64,000 nucleotides of DNA, taken from Christensenella sp. UBA1685 (GTDB lineage Bacteria > Bacillota > Clostridia > Christensenellales > CAG-138). Both the position numbers and the translations under genes were made by a program. The stretch lies in contig DCKB01000021.1 in assembly GCA_002320595.1 (NCBI GenBank), positions 46,900 through 110,899 of the forward strand, in the 5' to 3' direction. The notes under the pieces were generated by a model, which saw only the letters and a program-made list of their open reading frames with translations, was not told the DNA's origin and did not search any database. Below, piece by piece: positions 43,736-52,326 of this stretch. Each line of letters opens with the position of its first letter. Position 1 is the stretch's first letter.

Positions 43736-44827
43736 ATGATGAAACTTCAACTCGGTAAGACTCTGAAACGCCTGCGCAGAGAAAAAGACATTACGCAGGA
43801 GGAACTTGCGGAAATTCTGGGAGTCTCCTTCCAGTCCGTTTCCCGCTGGGAGCTTGGGGTGTGTTATCCCGACATGGCCCTGCTGCCGGCAATCGCAAGC
43901 TTTTTCAACGTAACGGTGGACGCTCTGCTTGGAATCGACGATGCCACGGCGCGCCAAAAAGTGGAGCAGTATCTTTCGCGTTTTCAGGAAGCGCTCGCCA
44001 AGGGGGATGTGGATGCCTGCGTTGCAATTGCGCGACAAGGCATTTCGGAATTCCCCAATGATTATGCGCTGCTGAACAAGCTGATGTATGCGTTGTTCCT
44101 TTCCAGCGATGCTGACGGAAATCTCCCCGGCTGGGAAGAAGCGATGCAAAAGAACGACGCTGAAATCACCGCACTCGGCGAACGCATCATGAAATATTGC
44201 CCGGATCAGGATATCCGTTTGGAAGCCACAGCCCGCCTCGCCTTTCACCACTGTGAAATGGGTCGCAAGGCACGGGGCCGCGAAATCTATGAATCGCTGC
44301 CTTCCTGGGAATTCAGCAGGCAAAACCAGATTTGGTGGGCGCTTGAAGGCGAAGATCGTCTGGAGAACTGCCGGGAGCGCATCCGTGCGGGCTATGCGCT
44401 GATCTTAGGAGGGATTTATAACCTTGGTTATGGAAAGCTTCTGCCGGACGCAACGCTTGCCACAGCATTCCAAAAATCATTTGCGCTGGAATGCTGGATG
44501 TACGACGGCCGGAGCGCTCCATACCGTTTTCCGCAAATGCGCTGCCAGTATGCCGGGGTGCTCGCGAGGCTTGGCAAGCCGGATGAAGCGTTCGCACAGT
44601 TGAAGCTTGCCGTTGCCGAAGCAAAGGAGTTCGACGGCCGGCCGGACACATGGACAGCCGCCAGCCTTTTGCTTGGAGAATGGCGGGAAACGCGCTCCGG
44701 CTTTGAAACGACCGATTCCCGGCCCTGCCGTGAAATCATGCGGGACAAATGGCTACAGCATCCGGATTTTGACCCCATCCGGGGCATGGCGGAGTTTAAG
44801 GAAATTGAGGCGGCGCTTTCCGCATAA
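43736..44827 (+). CDS. XRE-family transcriptional regulator with a helical repeat domain
   Basis: A 363-residue protein. The N-terminal HTH (residues about 5-62) has the XRE pattern LGKTLKRLRREKDITQEELAEILGVSFQSVSRWELG. The rest is helical and TPR-like: LSRFQEALAKGDVDACVAIARQGI, YAGVLARLGKPDEAFAQLKLAV. The build resembles phosphatase/peptide-responsive regulators common in Clostridia, but no ligand is known. AAAGGAG lies 11 bp upstream and a TATAAT stands at 43682-43687. A monocistronic gene ended by a strong bidirectional terminator. Confidence 0.85.
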   Translation: MMKLQLGKTLKRLRREKDITQEELAEILGVSFQSVSRWELGVCYPDMALLPAIASFFNVTVDALLGIDDATARQKVEQYLSRFQEALAKGDVDACVAIARQGISEFPNDYALLNKLMYALFLSSDADGNLPGWEEAMQKNDAEITALGERIMKYCPDQDIRLEATARLAFHHCEMGRKARGREIYESLPSWEFSRQNQIWWALEGEDRLENCRERIRAGYALILGGIYNLGYGKLLPDATLATAFQKSFALECWMYDGRSAPYRFPQMRCQYAGVLARLGKPDEAFAQLKLAVAEAKEFDGRPDTWTAASLLLGEWRETRSGFETTDSRPCREIMRDKWLQHPDFDPIRGMAEFKEIEAALSA

Positions 44828-44857
44828 CCTCATGTGCCGTCAGCGTTCGGAAATGGA

Positions 44858-44895
44858 GCAGGGAAGGGTTCCTCCCTTCAGGAGCCCTTCCCTGC
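44858..44895. terminator. Bidirectional terminator between convergent genes
   Basis: GCAGGGAAGGG (44858-44868) and CCCTTCCCTGC (44885-44895) form an 11-bp stem, extended inside by TCCT/AGGA. Confidence 0.8.
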
Positions 44896-44899
44896 TTTC

Positions 44900-46138
44900 T
44901 TATTCTGTGCTTTTGCAGCCAAAAGCTGTACCCGCTCCCCGCTGCGGCGGCAGCGAGAGCTTGCCCAGCACAGCCGCCTCCCACGCGCCTGTCACGCCCA
45001 GCAGCACGTTTGCGCAGCCCCGCCGGCAGCAATCCGCCAGCAGCGCAAAGGCGACCGCCTCCTTCGCATCGCTGGAAAAGCCCAAATTCTCCTGCGTCAT
45101 TACGCGGATTCCATGCACCGCAAACCGCCGCTCCAGCATGCGCAAAAGCGTTTGGTTATAGCTTCCTCCGCCGCCTGCGATCAGTTCATCCGCCCGGGCA
45201 TGCGGCAGCACATAGCGCTCGTACGCATCCGCAATCGACCACGCCGTGAGCTCCGTAACCGTTGCAAGCAGATCTTCCGGCGAAAGCCCGTTTGCCTCCG
45301 GCCATGCCAGCATTTCCGCCGTATATTGCGCGCCAAAGCGTTCCCGGCCCGTGGTCTTGGGCAGGGGCAGCGCATAATAGCCATTCTCCCGGAGCCGGGC
45401 AAGCAGCGCTTCGTTTGTGCGCCCGCGCGCGGCGATTGCGCCGCCCGCATCATAGGTTTGTCTGCCGCCTGTTACAGCCGCAGTTACCGCATCGATAATC
45501 ATGTTGCCGGGGCCGGTGTCAAATGCAAAAACATCCTCCGGCCGTGCCGCCGCAGGGAGCACCGTCATGTTCCCAATGCCCCCGATGTTTTGCAGCAGCA
45601 TGGTTTTATCTTCCCTGCGGTACAAAAGATATTCCGTGAATGGGACAAGCGGCGCGCCCTGCCCGCCGAGCGCCATATCCGCCACGCGAAAATCCGAAAC
45701 CACCGGCACGCCCGTGCGCGCTGCGATGACGGCGCCTTCGCCGATCTGCACCGTATAGCGGATTGGGTAGCCATCCTGCCCCGAGGGCTCCGGCGCATGC
45801 CAAATCGTTTGCCCGTGCGAGCCGATGAGGTCAACCTCTTCCGGCCGGAATCCCGCTTTTGCAATCACGGAAAGCGCCGCTTCGGCATAAAGCTCTCCCA
45901 GGAGGAAGTTCATATAGCCGACGCGATCCACCGTTGCGGTTTCCGGGCGGAACAGCGAGAATATTTTCTCCCGTACCGCGGGTGGGAATGGCTTGTTTTC
46001 AAACGCCAGCAGCTTCACGCATGCGCTTTGCGAAATTTCCACCAGCGCGGCGTCGATTCCATCCACCGACGTGCCGGACATCATCCCCACCACCCTGCGG
46101 ATGGCCTGCCTTTGCTCCCGCATGCCGTGTCCCTTCAT
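44900..46138 (-). CDS. anmK: Anhydro-N-acetylmuramic acid kinase
   Basis: A 412-residue sugar kinase of the AnmK family. It has MMSGTSVDGIDAALVEI at the N-terminus, VDLIGSHGQTIWHAPEP, LLQNIGGIGNMTVLP and FDTGPGNMIIDAV in order. It phosphorylates anhydro-N-acetylmuramic acid during wall recycling. The ATG at 46138 overlaps the previous gene by 4 bp (ATGA). Another ATG at 46123 has a better ribosome site (AAGGGA, 7 bp away), so either may be used; both precede the conserved start by few residues. Confidence 0.92.
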   Translation of the reverse strand: MKGHGMREQRQAIRRVVGMMSGTSVDGIDAALVEISQSACVKLLAFENKPFPPAVREKIFSLFRPETATVDRVGYMNFLLGELYAEAALSVIAKAGFRPEEVDLIGSHGQTIWHAPEPSGQDGYPIRYTVQIGEGAVIAARTGVPVVSDFRVADMALGGQGAPLVPFTEYLLYRREDKTMLLQNIGGIGNMTVLPAAARPEDVFAFDTGPGNMIIDAVTAAVTGGRQTYDAGGAIAARGRTNEALLARLRENGYYALPLPKTTGRERFGAQYTAEMLAWPEANGLSPEDLLATVTELTAWSIADAYERYVLPHARADELIAGGGGSYNQTLLRMLERRFAVHGIRVMTQENLGFSSDAKEAVAFALLADCCRRGCANVLLGVTGAWEAAVLGKLSLPPQRGAGTAFGCKSTE

Positions 46139-46533
46139 TCCGTCTCGCGCAGATAGGCGTCCAACGCATCCGCAATGCGCAGCACCGTATCAAGGCAACG
46201 GGTGTCCTCCTTCCTGTATCGTTCCATCAGCGCGCTGCATTCGATGCTGCCGCATTCCGCCTCCACTTTATTTACAAAGCCTGCGGAGAGCTCCTTAAAG
46301 CCCTCTGTGGCATGCGCCCTTCCATTCGCGCGCAAGCAACCAAGCGCCGCAAGCGCGCCGCAAACCGCACCGCAGGCGCGCTCGCAGCCCATGCCTGCGC
46401 CAAAGGCGCTCACAAGCCGGTGTGCGCCCTCTGGAAGGCCCAGCGCATACGCATCGTTTGCAGCAAGCAAAAGGGTTTCCGCGCAGTTGTAATCGCCTTC
46501 GAGATAATATGTTTCCACAAAATCGCGTATCAT
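46135..46533 (-). CDS. C_GCAxxG_C_C family protein
   Basis: A 132-residue protein of the small redox-type family named for its cysteine spacing. The NCAETLLLAAN start, the GAGMGCERACGAVCGALAALGCL core and a later ECSALMERYRKEDTRCLD provide the conserved cysteines. The family is thought to be redox-active, with function unknown. The ATG at 46533 has GGAGG 8 bp upstream. It is followed, with 4-bp overlap, by anmK, and its promoter is back-to-back with that of the C39-like gene. Confidence 0.8.
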   Translation of the reverse strand: MIRDFVETYYLEGDYNCAETLLLAANDAYALGLPEGAHRLVSAFGAGMGCERACGAVCGALAALGCLRANGRAHATEGFKELSAGFVNKVEAECGSIECSALMERYRKEDTRCLDTVLRIADALDAYLRETE

Positions 46534-46565
46534 GCGTTTTTCCTCCATAGCCGAATATTTTTTCC

Positions 46566-46626
46566 AGTATACCACCTTTCCGCCTTCCGGCAAAGACTTG
46601 CAGCGCGCCCAGCCGTGCGTTATACT
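46566..46626. promoter_or_regulatory. Back-to-back divergent promoters
   Basis: Minus strand: TTGCCG (46588-46593), 16-bp spacer, TATACT (46566-46571), for the C_GCAxxG_C_C gene and anmK. Plus strand: TTGCAG (46598-46603), 17-bp spacer, TATACT (46621-46626), for the C39-like gene. The -35 boxes are only 4 bp apart, so the polymerases should compete. Confidence 0.65.
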
Positions 46627-46660
46627 GTTGTCGAATCCTGTTGTGCAAAGGAGAATCCGC

Positions 46661-47224
46661 ATGATTTATTACAACCAAAACGATTACGCCCATGTTCCTT
46701 ATCCCTCTGAAGCCCGCCCGCAGTCCAACATTAAAAGCAGCGGCTGCGGTGTATGCTCTGCCTGCATGGTCGTGGAAAGCATGACCGAGCACAAGCTTTC
46801 CGTGGAAGAGTGCGCAAAGTTTTCGCTTTCTGTCGGCGGACGCGACAACGACGGAACGAATATGGAAAAGCTGGCTCCCCCGCTGTGCGAACGTTTCGGC
46901 CTTGCGTTTGAGGCAACGGACGATAAGGAAAAGGTGCTGGAGTTTCTGAACAACAACCGCGGCATGGTGATCGCCAACCCGGGCGGCGACCGGGAAGGGC
47001 ACATTGGCCTTTTCACCACAACCGGGCACTATATCGTGCTTGCGGAGGCCCGGCAGCGCACCGTGCGCGTCCTTGACCCCAACCTCAAGCCCGACAGTTT
47101 TGACCGGGAAGGCCGCAGGGGCATGGTGTTTGTGGACGGCGAAAACATCTATTGCGACATCGATGTGGTCGTGGAGGATTGCCTGAACCGCTCCCCCGCG
47201 TTCTTCCTGTTCCGAAAAGCATAA
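46661..47224 (+). CDS. C39-like papain-fold protein (paralogue)
   Basis: A 187-residue cytosolic protein. The likely triad is the Cys in SSGCGVCSACM (about residue 29), the His in TTGHYIVLAEA and the Asp in VRVLDPNLKP. It is related to the protein at 9840-10409 over its full length (NQ-DY-H-PYP start, FLFRKA against LFQKA end). AAAGGAG stands 7 bp before the ATG. No signal peptide or ABC domain, so it is not a bacteriocin-exporter protease. Substrate unknown. Confidence 0.72.
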   Translation: MIYYNQNDYAHVPYPSEARPQSNIKSSGCGVCSACMVVESMTEHKLSVEECAKFSLSVGGRDNDGTNMEKLAPPLCERFGLAFEATDDKEKVLEFLNNNRGMVIANPGGDREGHIGLFTTTGHYIVLAEARQRTVRVLDPNLKPDSFDREGRRGMVFVDGENIYCDIDVVVEDCLNRSPAFFLFRKA

Positions 47225-47254
47225 TTTGCATTGCATGCCAAAGGCGGCCGCTGT

Positions 47255-47455
47255 AGCCTGTCAAAAAAGTCTCCCCGGGATTGTCAAGGGCCGCAGCCCT
47301 TGACTTGCAATCGCGAGCAGCGACATGTGCGGTGCGAGCGAAAAGCCTTGCTGCACAAGGCTTTCTTTGCACAGAGCGCTGGCCGCGCCATCGGCGCAAG
47401 CGCGATGTGAAATCCTCGATCAAGTGGCGCTGCCACTTGATCAGCAGCCTCAGGC
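47255..47455 (-). repeat. Structured intergenic repeat, copy B
   Basis: A 201-bp element, the inverted copy of 24803-25004. The four stems are conserved although their sequences differ. In the first stem copy A has runs of A and T, where copy B has GATCAAGTGGC and GCCACTTGATC. The CCTTGC/GCAAGG loop changes from GCC to the equivalent TGCAGC form. The TCAAGGGC/GCCCTTGA stem is identical. AGGCGGCCGC lies on both sides (47242-47251 and 47452-47461). It lies between the C39-like gene and the convergent lipoprotein gene. Confidence 0.85.
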
Positions 47456-47475
47456 GGCCGCATATGCGGCCGCCT
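47452..47475. terminator. Perfect palindrome beside repeat copy B
   Basis: AGGCGGCCGC-ATAT-GCGGCCGCCT is a 24-bp perfect palindrome. It can serve as the terminator of the lipoprotein operon that ends at 47522 on the minus strand, although the T-tract is poor. Confidence 0.5.
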
Positions 47476-47521
47476 TGTTGCGTGTGTCAAAAAAACCTGT
47501 TCGCGTTTTCAAAAACTGCGG

Positions 47522-48523
47522 TTATGCGGACGTTCCGTTAGGCTGCTCCCATTCCAAACGCGTATACTGTTCCAGAAGCACCGTACCGTCGCCGCGGCAG
47601 AACGTTATGAACTTCGTTTCCTGCCGTCCATACAGCGCGCGGGATACGATTTCTTCCCCGGCGAGACCCCGCTTCACGGTTTCCACGATCAGGTATTCCG
47701 TGCCCGGCAACGGCGCGATCTCTTCCGGCAGCGCACCGGCATCGTATTCCGTCCGCGCAACAACGGCATGTTCCGCATCCATCTGCAAAACGTTGATCCG
47801 CTCCGCCGGGAACTTCGATTCGATGCGAATCGAAACCGAAGCGCCGGTTTCCACGGATTTTCCATCCACCGTAACCGTTTCCGTTTCATCGAACTTCGTG
47901 CTGAAGCTTGCCCCCTCTGTCATCCCTCCCGCAAGAGAAGTTCCATGCCCCGCCGTAAGGTACACGCTTCCGTCCGCGCTTTGGTAAACCGGGTTGAGAT
48001 ACCAGACGACCGTCTCCGTTTCAGCGGCTGCTTCAACATAAAGCACTGCCTCAAGGTCAATCCGCTTCGCCTCTTCCGTATCGGTTATGGCCTGATGAAC
48101 GCCGCTGATCCCGGGATCGGAGATCATATGCGTGGCAATGCCTTCCTCCACGGCAAAATAGCGGATGCCTTCTATGCCCTCGAACGTGCAGTCAAGCCGT
48201 TCATGCTGTTCGCCTGCATCGTCGGTGCGCGTTTCCCGCGTCAGCGTCGCATACAGCCGGCCTCCATACGCCGCAGTGTCCGCTTCGTCAATGGCATGCC
48301 CGCCTCCGGCAAGCGCCATCATATTGTCTTCGACATATCCTTTCCAATCGAACAACTGGTCCAGATATTCCCTGGTCAGGAACACGCCGATCAGCCTGTC
48401 GCGTTCGGCGGACTCCGTTTCGCCGCCTTCCTCCTTTGCAAGCTGGCAGCCCGCAAACGCGAGCAGCGCCAGAAGCGCAATGCCCAGCGCAAGGATTCTC
48501 TTATATTTTTTCCTGCATTTCAT
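47522..48523 (-). CDS. Putative lipoprotein, unknown function
   Basis: A 333-residue lipoprotein. The signal peptide ends in LLAFAGCQL with Cys at about residue 18. The mature region is beta-rich with acidic patches (KEEGGETESAERDRL) and no family I recognise. I start at the ATG at 48523, with GGAGGAAGAGG just upstream. It overlaps the end of the HTH gene by 23 bp, so it is the third gene of the operon promoted at 49766-49793. Confidence 0.7.
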   Translation of the reverse strand: MKCRKKYKRILALGIALLALLAFAGCQLAKEEGGETESAERDRLIGVFLTREYLDQLFDWKGYVEDNMMALAGGGHAIDEADTAAYGGRLYATLTRETRTDDAGEQHERLDCTFEGIEGIRYFAVEEGIATHMISDPGISGVHQAITDTEEAKRIDLEAVLYVEAAAETETVVWYLNPVYQSADGSVYLTAGHGTSLAGGMTEGASFSTKFDETETVTVDGKSVETGASVSIRIESKFPAERINVLQMDAEHAVVARTEYDAGALPEEIAPLPGTEYLIVETVKRGLAGEEIVSRALYGRQETKFITFCRGDGTVLLEQYTRLEWEQPNGTSA

Positions 48524-48743
48524 GTTCCTCTTCCTCCAGTTTCCCATCGAATTTCAGGATATCCCCCACATCGCAGTGAAGGAAATAGCAGATGCGGTTA
48601 ACGGTGCCGAACCGGATGCCCTTCGCCTTCCCGCTGCGCAGGATGGAAAGGTTGGCCTCCGTAATGCCCACAAGCGCACACAGCTCCTTTGAAGTCATGC
48701 CGCGGGCTTTCAGCACATCTTCCAAATGAACCTTGATCGCCAT
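48501..48743 (-). CDS. Small HTH regulator (YozG-like, Cro/CI family)
   Basis: An 80-residue protein that is almost only a helix-turn-helix: LEDVLKARGMTSKELCALVGITEANLSILRSGKAKGIRF at residues about 7-45, then FGTVNRICYFLHCDVGDILKF. This small family often sits next to a DUF2975 membrane protein, as here (12 bp downstream of it). It probably represses its own operon through the dyad at 49778-49798. An acidic tail (EEEEHEMQ) follows. Confidence 0.85.
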   Translation of the reverse strand: MAIKVHLEDVLKARGMTSKELCALVGITEANLSILRSGKAKGIRFGTVNRICYFLHCDVGDILKFDGKLEEEEHEMQEKI

Positions 48744-48755
48744 AAGCGCGCCTCC

Positions 48756-49724
48756 TCAAATAAAGCTGTCGTTCTCATCCTTCAGGCGCTTGTTTTCCCG
48801 GATATATTGTGAAAGCAGCAGCACGGAAAGTACAAACGCGGCGGACAGCAGCGGAAGTTCCGCAACGGCATCCACCGTAAGCAGGCGCGGAAGGAAGACA
48901 AGCTGCAGCAGGTTGAACGCGATGTTCACGAGCATGCCGGCGGCAAGCGACCGGCCGCACAGACGGGAAAGCCGTTTTGCAGCGGCAACGGCCGCTTCCG
49001 AATAGCGCGAGAGCGACTGTTCCCGGAGCAGCGTGAGCGCCGCGCACGCCACAAGCACATCCAACACATACGGCAGCGCATCCGCAATGTAGCGCAGCAC
49101 AAGGAACGTATAGCTCAGCGCAAGGCTCCGTTCATTTCCGGCATTTCCCTCCCGCAGCGCGGCAATAGAATCAACAAGTTCCCCGAGGCACGTGCCGAAC
49201 GCCGCGCAAACGAACAGCACGCTGAGCGCATACAGCAACACCGCAAGGCACTTTTGCAGCTGCGGAAGATCTGCCGCAAAAAAACGCCGGAGCGTGCGCA
49301 GCACAGCGTATCCCAACAGCACGGAATACACGATGACGCCAAGCACAGCCTTTCCGAAGGGCTGCCCCTCCGCACTGCCGAGAAACGCCCCCAACAGGCC
49401 GGGGTTTATCATCCAATACAGAACGGGGAACAGCGCCGCGCTCAACACGGGCAGGAGCGCATCCTCCGGAAAAAGGCCCCGCCTGCGCCGTATGAGCAGC
49501 AGTGTGCATGCCGGAAGGAGGCAGACCATCCCATACAGCGCAAGTGCCGCCGCGTTGCCTAAACTGCCGGAAAGCGAGAGCGCCCGCAGACCGAGCCCGA
49601 TCTGCTCAAACGGGAACGCTGAGACCGCGGTAAAAATTTCTGGCAGCGCCGCATCCCCCAATTGCGCCGCCAGGCAGAGCACCCCTGCGGCAGCAAGGAC
49701 AGCATAAAGTTTATTTTGCTTCAT
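48756..49724 (-). CDS. DUF2975-like membrane protein
   Basis: A 322-residue membrane protein with about eight hydrophobic segments. The end, LLSQYIRENKRLKDENDSFI, is the hallmark of DUF2975 proteins, which are paired with YozG-type HTH proteins. This one is about twice the usual length, so it may be a duplication or fusion with an extra four-helix half. First gene of the operon DUF2975-HTH-lipoprotein; role unknown. Confidence 0.75.
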   Translation of the reverse strand: MKQNKLYAVLAAAGVLCLAAQLGDAALPEIFTAVSAFPFEQIGLGLRALSLSGSLGNAAALALYGMVCLLPACTLLLIRRRRGLFPEDALLPVLSAALFPVLYWMINPGLLGAFLGSAEGQPFGKAVLGVIVYSVLLGYAVLRTLRRFFAADLPQLQKCLAVLLYALSVLFVCAAFGTCLGELVDSIAALREGNAGNERSLALSYTFLVLRYIADALPYVLDVLVACAALTLLREQSLSRYSEAAVAAAKRLSRLCGRSLAAGMLVNIAFNLLQLVFLPRLLTVDAVAELPLLSAAFVLSVLLLSQYIRENKRLKDENDSFI

Positions 49725-49765
49725 AATGCCTCCATAATTATTGCCAAACGATAATCCATATCTTC

Positions 49766-49798
49766 AGTATATCCAAAAATTATTGTTTGTCAATAATT
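49766..49798 (-). promoter_or_regulatory. Promoter and operator of the DUF2975-HTH operon
   Basis: On the minus strand TTGACA (49788-49793) and TATACT (49766-49771) lie 16 bp apart. A perfect dyad, AATTATTG-TTTGT-CAATAATT (49778-49798), covers the -35 and half of the spacer, where a small HTH dimer would block polymerase. Confidence 0.75.
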
Positions 49799-49855
49799 AT
49801 TCGGCATATTTCCATGAGATCCCTTCTTCCCAAACGGAGTCCCGTTTTCTCCGCA

Positions 49856-49889
49856 GCAGAAAGCCGGAGCAGATGCTCCGGCTTTCTGC
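49856..49889. terminator. 15-bp stem terminator of the feo operon
   Basis: GCAGAAAGCCGGAGC (49856-49870) pairs perfectly with GCTCCGGCTTTCTGC (49875-49889) around AGAT. It follows the Cys-rich FeoB companion gene on the minus strand. Confidence 0.75.
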
Positions 49890-49921
49890 CTGGTGTGCTT
49901 TATTTGCGTATCTCAGGATAT

Positions 49922-50098
49922 TTATTTCCCATGGCACTTGCCCGCATAGGGGCAGCCGCAGCACCCGCCGCCGCAGCCGCCTTCGTGCGCATGCTTCTTT
50001 TTGTCGCGGCGCATGGCACAAAGGGAAAGCGCCAGCAGCGCCGCCACGGCGAGGCCAACCAAAAGGGTGGCGAGATGATCCAGAATGAACTGCAGCAT
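49922..50098 (-). CDS. FeoB-associated Cys-rich membrane protein (58 aa)
   Basis: A 58-residue protein. An N-terminal helix (FILDHLATLLVGLAVAALLA) is followed by a basic stretch (RRDKKKHAH) and a Cys-rich tail, GGCGGGCCGCPYAGKC. This matches the short proteins found after feoB in Bacillota, thought to assist ferrous iron entry, with iron or thiol chemistry suspected. GGAGG precedes the ATG at 50098. It is the last gene of the feoA-feoA-feoB operon. Confidence 0.85.
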   Translation of the reverse strand: MLQFILDHLATLLVGLAVAALLALSLCAMRRDKKKHAHEGGCGGGCCGCPYAGKCHGK

Positions 50099-50140
50099 GG
50101 TGGAACCTCCTTTTTTCTGCTATGTTTCATACGTGGCGGA

Positions 50141-52309
50141 TTACGCTTCAAGCTTGGTTTTCATGGTAAGGTGTTCGGATTCGCGGTAAGGCCTGATCAG
50201 CATGTAAAGCAACGCCGCAAGGCAGAGGAGCGCTGCCACAGTGCCCACGCCAAACGCACCGGTCGAAACCCAAATGCCAAGCTGGTATACAATGAGCGAG
50301 ATTGCATAGGCAAACACGCATTGGTAGCCGACTGCGAAGCAGGTCCATGCGGCATTGGCCATTTCACGCTTGATCGCACCGATCGCCGCAAAACAGGGCG
50401 CGCAGAGCAGGTTAAAGATCAGGAAGCAGTATGCGCCAAGCGGGGTGAACACGGCCGCGATGGGCGCAAGTTCGTTGAACATGCCGTTTTCAACCAGCTC
50501 CAGCGCATCGCCTGCCACACCGTAGAGCACGCCAAACACGCCCACAACCTCTTCCTTTGCGACAAGGCCCATGATGGTTGCCACGCTGGATTGCCAGGTG
50601 CCAAAGCCCAACGGCTTGAAAATGGGGGCGATTGCACCGCCTATGGCGGCAAGGATGCTTGCATCCATATCTTCCACCATTCGCAACGCTCCTTCCACAA
50701 CGCCAAAGCTCTTCAGGAACCATATGAGGATGCTGGATGCCAGGATAATGGTGCCTGCCTTTTTAATGAAGGACCATCCGCGTTCCCACATGCTGCGCAG
50801 CACGTTCATTGCGCCCGGCGCATGGTAGGCGGGAAGCTCCATGACAAACGGAGCCGGGTCCCCGCGGAACATCTTCGTTTTTTTCAGGATGATGCCGCTG
50901 ATGATGATGGCCGCAACGCCAACAAAGTACGCAGAGGGAGCAACCCACCAGGCGCCGCCAAAGATTGCGCCCGCAATCAGGGCAACGATGGGCATTTTCG
51001 CGCCGCAGGGGATAAATGTCGTCGTCATGATGGTCATCTTGCGGTCGCGGTCGTTTTCAATGGTACGGGACGCCATGATGCCCGGGATGCCGCAGCCGGA
51101 ACCGATCAGCATCGGGATGAAGCTTTTTCCGGAAAGGCCAAACTTGCGGAAGATGCGATCCATGATAAACGCAACGCGCGCCATGTAGCCGACGTCCTCC
51201 AGAATGGCCAGGAACAGGAAAAGAATAAGCATCTGCGGCACAAAGCCGATCACCGCGCCCACACCGCCGACGATGCCATCCACGACGAGGCCGACGAGCC
51301 AATCCGCAGTGCCGATGTTCGTAAGCCAATCTCCCAGCGGCCCTTGAATCCACTCCCCAACGAATACATCGTTGGTGAAACCGGTCACAATGTCGCCGAT
51401 GGTGGTAACGGAAACGTAATAAACAAGCGTCATCACCAACGCGAAGATCGGCAGCGCCAGAAAGCGGTTCGTCACGATCCGGTCAATCTTATCCGAAACC
51501 GTCAGGTGCTCCTTGCGGGCCTTTTTATGCACGCAGGCCGTCATCAAACGGCTGATGTAAGCGTAGCGTTCGTTGGTAATGATGGATTCCGCATCGTCGT
51601 CAAGCGCCTTCTCGCACTCCGCAATATGCTCCTCAATGTGAGCAAGCACATCCGCGCCAAGGTTGAGCTGATCCTTCACGCGCTCATCCCGCTCAAACAG
51701 CTTCACAGCATACCAGCGAAGGTGCGCAGGCTCCACCTTGCCTTCAAGCGATTCCTCAATGTGCGCGATCGCATGCTCCACCGTGCCGCTAAACACAGAG
51801 GTCAGGTTTGCACGCGCCCCCGCCCTTGCAAGCTCCGCTGCGCGCTGTGCAGCCTTTGCGCTGCCTTCGCCCTTGAGGGCGGAAGTTTCGATGATCTCGC
51901 AGCCGAGCGCCTCGGAAAGCTTCTTCACGTCGATCCTGTCGCCGTTTTTGCGCACAAGATCCATCATGTTCAGCGCGATCACCATCGGCACGCCCACTTC
52001 GAGCAGCTGCGTGGTCAGGTACAGGTTGCGTTCGATGTTGGAGCCATCCACGATGTTGAGGATTGCATCCGGCTTTTCATTGATGAGATAGTTGCGCGCG
52101 ATCACTTCTTCTAACGTATAAGGAGAAAGCGAGTAGATGCCGGGCAGGTCCTGAATGATGATATCCTTTTCGCCGCGCAGTTTGCCTTCCTTCTTTTCCA
52201 CAGTAACGCCCGGCCAGTTTCCTACGTATTGCGTGCTGCCGGTCAGGTCGTTGAACATGGTTGTTTTGCCGCAATTCGGGTTGCCTGCAAGTGCGATTTT
52301 AATACGCAT
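50141..52309 (-). CDS. feoB: Ferrous iron transporter FeoB
   Basis: A 722-residue polytopic protein. The N-terminal G domain has G1 GNPNCGKT (residues 9-16), G3 DLPG (54-57) and G4 NMMD (114-117). It is followed by a helical spacer and a membrane part with the Gate domains (GCGIPGIMASRTIE, PCGAKMPIVALIAG). GTP hydrolysis drives Fe(II) uptake. The ATG at 52309 has GGAGAG upstream, so residues before it in the longer frame are not used. It follows feoA after 17 bp and is regulated from 52868-52930. Confidence 0.96.
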   Translation of the reverse strand: MRIKIALAGNPNCGKTTMFNDLTGSTQYVGNWPGVTVEKKEGKLRGEKDIIIQDLPGIYSLSPYTLEEVIARNYLINEKPDAILNIVDGSNIERNLYLTTQLLEVGVPMVIALNMMDLVRKNGDRIDVKKLSEALGCEIIETSALKGEGSAKAAQRAAELARAGARANLTSVFSGTVEHAIAHIEESLEGKVEPAHLRWYAVKLFERDERVKDQLNLGADVLAHIEEHIAECEKALDDDAESIITNERYAYISRLMTACVHKKARKEHLTVSDKIDRIVTNRFLALPIFALVMTLVYYVSVTTIGDIVTGFTNDVFVGEWIQGPLGDWLTNIGTADWLVGLVVDGIVGGVGAVIGFVPQMLILFLFLAILEDVGYMARVAFIMDRIFRKFGLSGKSFIPMLIGSGCGIPGIMASRTIENDRDRKMTIMTTTFIPCGAKMPIVALIAGAIFGGAWWVAPSAYFVGVAAIIISGIILKKTKMFRGDPAPFVMELPAYHAPGAMNVLRSMWERGWSFIKKAGTIILASSILIWFLKSFGVVEGALRMVEDMDASILAAIGGAIAPIFKPLGFGTWQSSVATIMGLVAKEEVVGVFGVLYGVAGDALELVENGMFNELAPIAAVFTPLGAYCFLIFNLLCAPCFAAIGAIKREMANAAWTCFAVGYQCVFAYAISLIVYQLGIWVSTGAFGVGTVAALLCLAALLYMLIRPYRESEHLTMKTKLEA

Positions 52310-52326
52310 CGTTTCTCTCCCCCTCC

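Noticed and set aside
49787..52114. A 775-codon open frame on the plus strand opposite feoB
   Set aside because: It is a shadow of feoB. GC-rich codon use opens frames on the opposite strand; the product is a His/Asp/Arg-rich string with no domain and no ribosome site.
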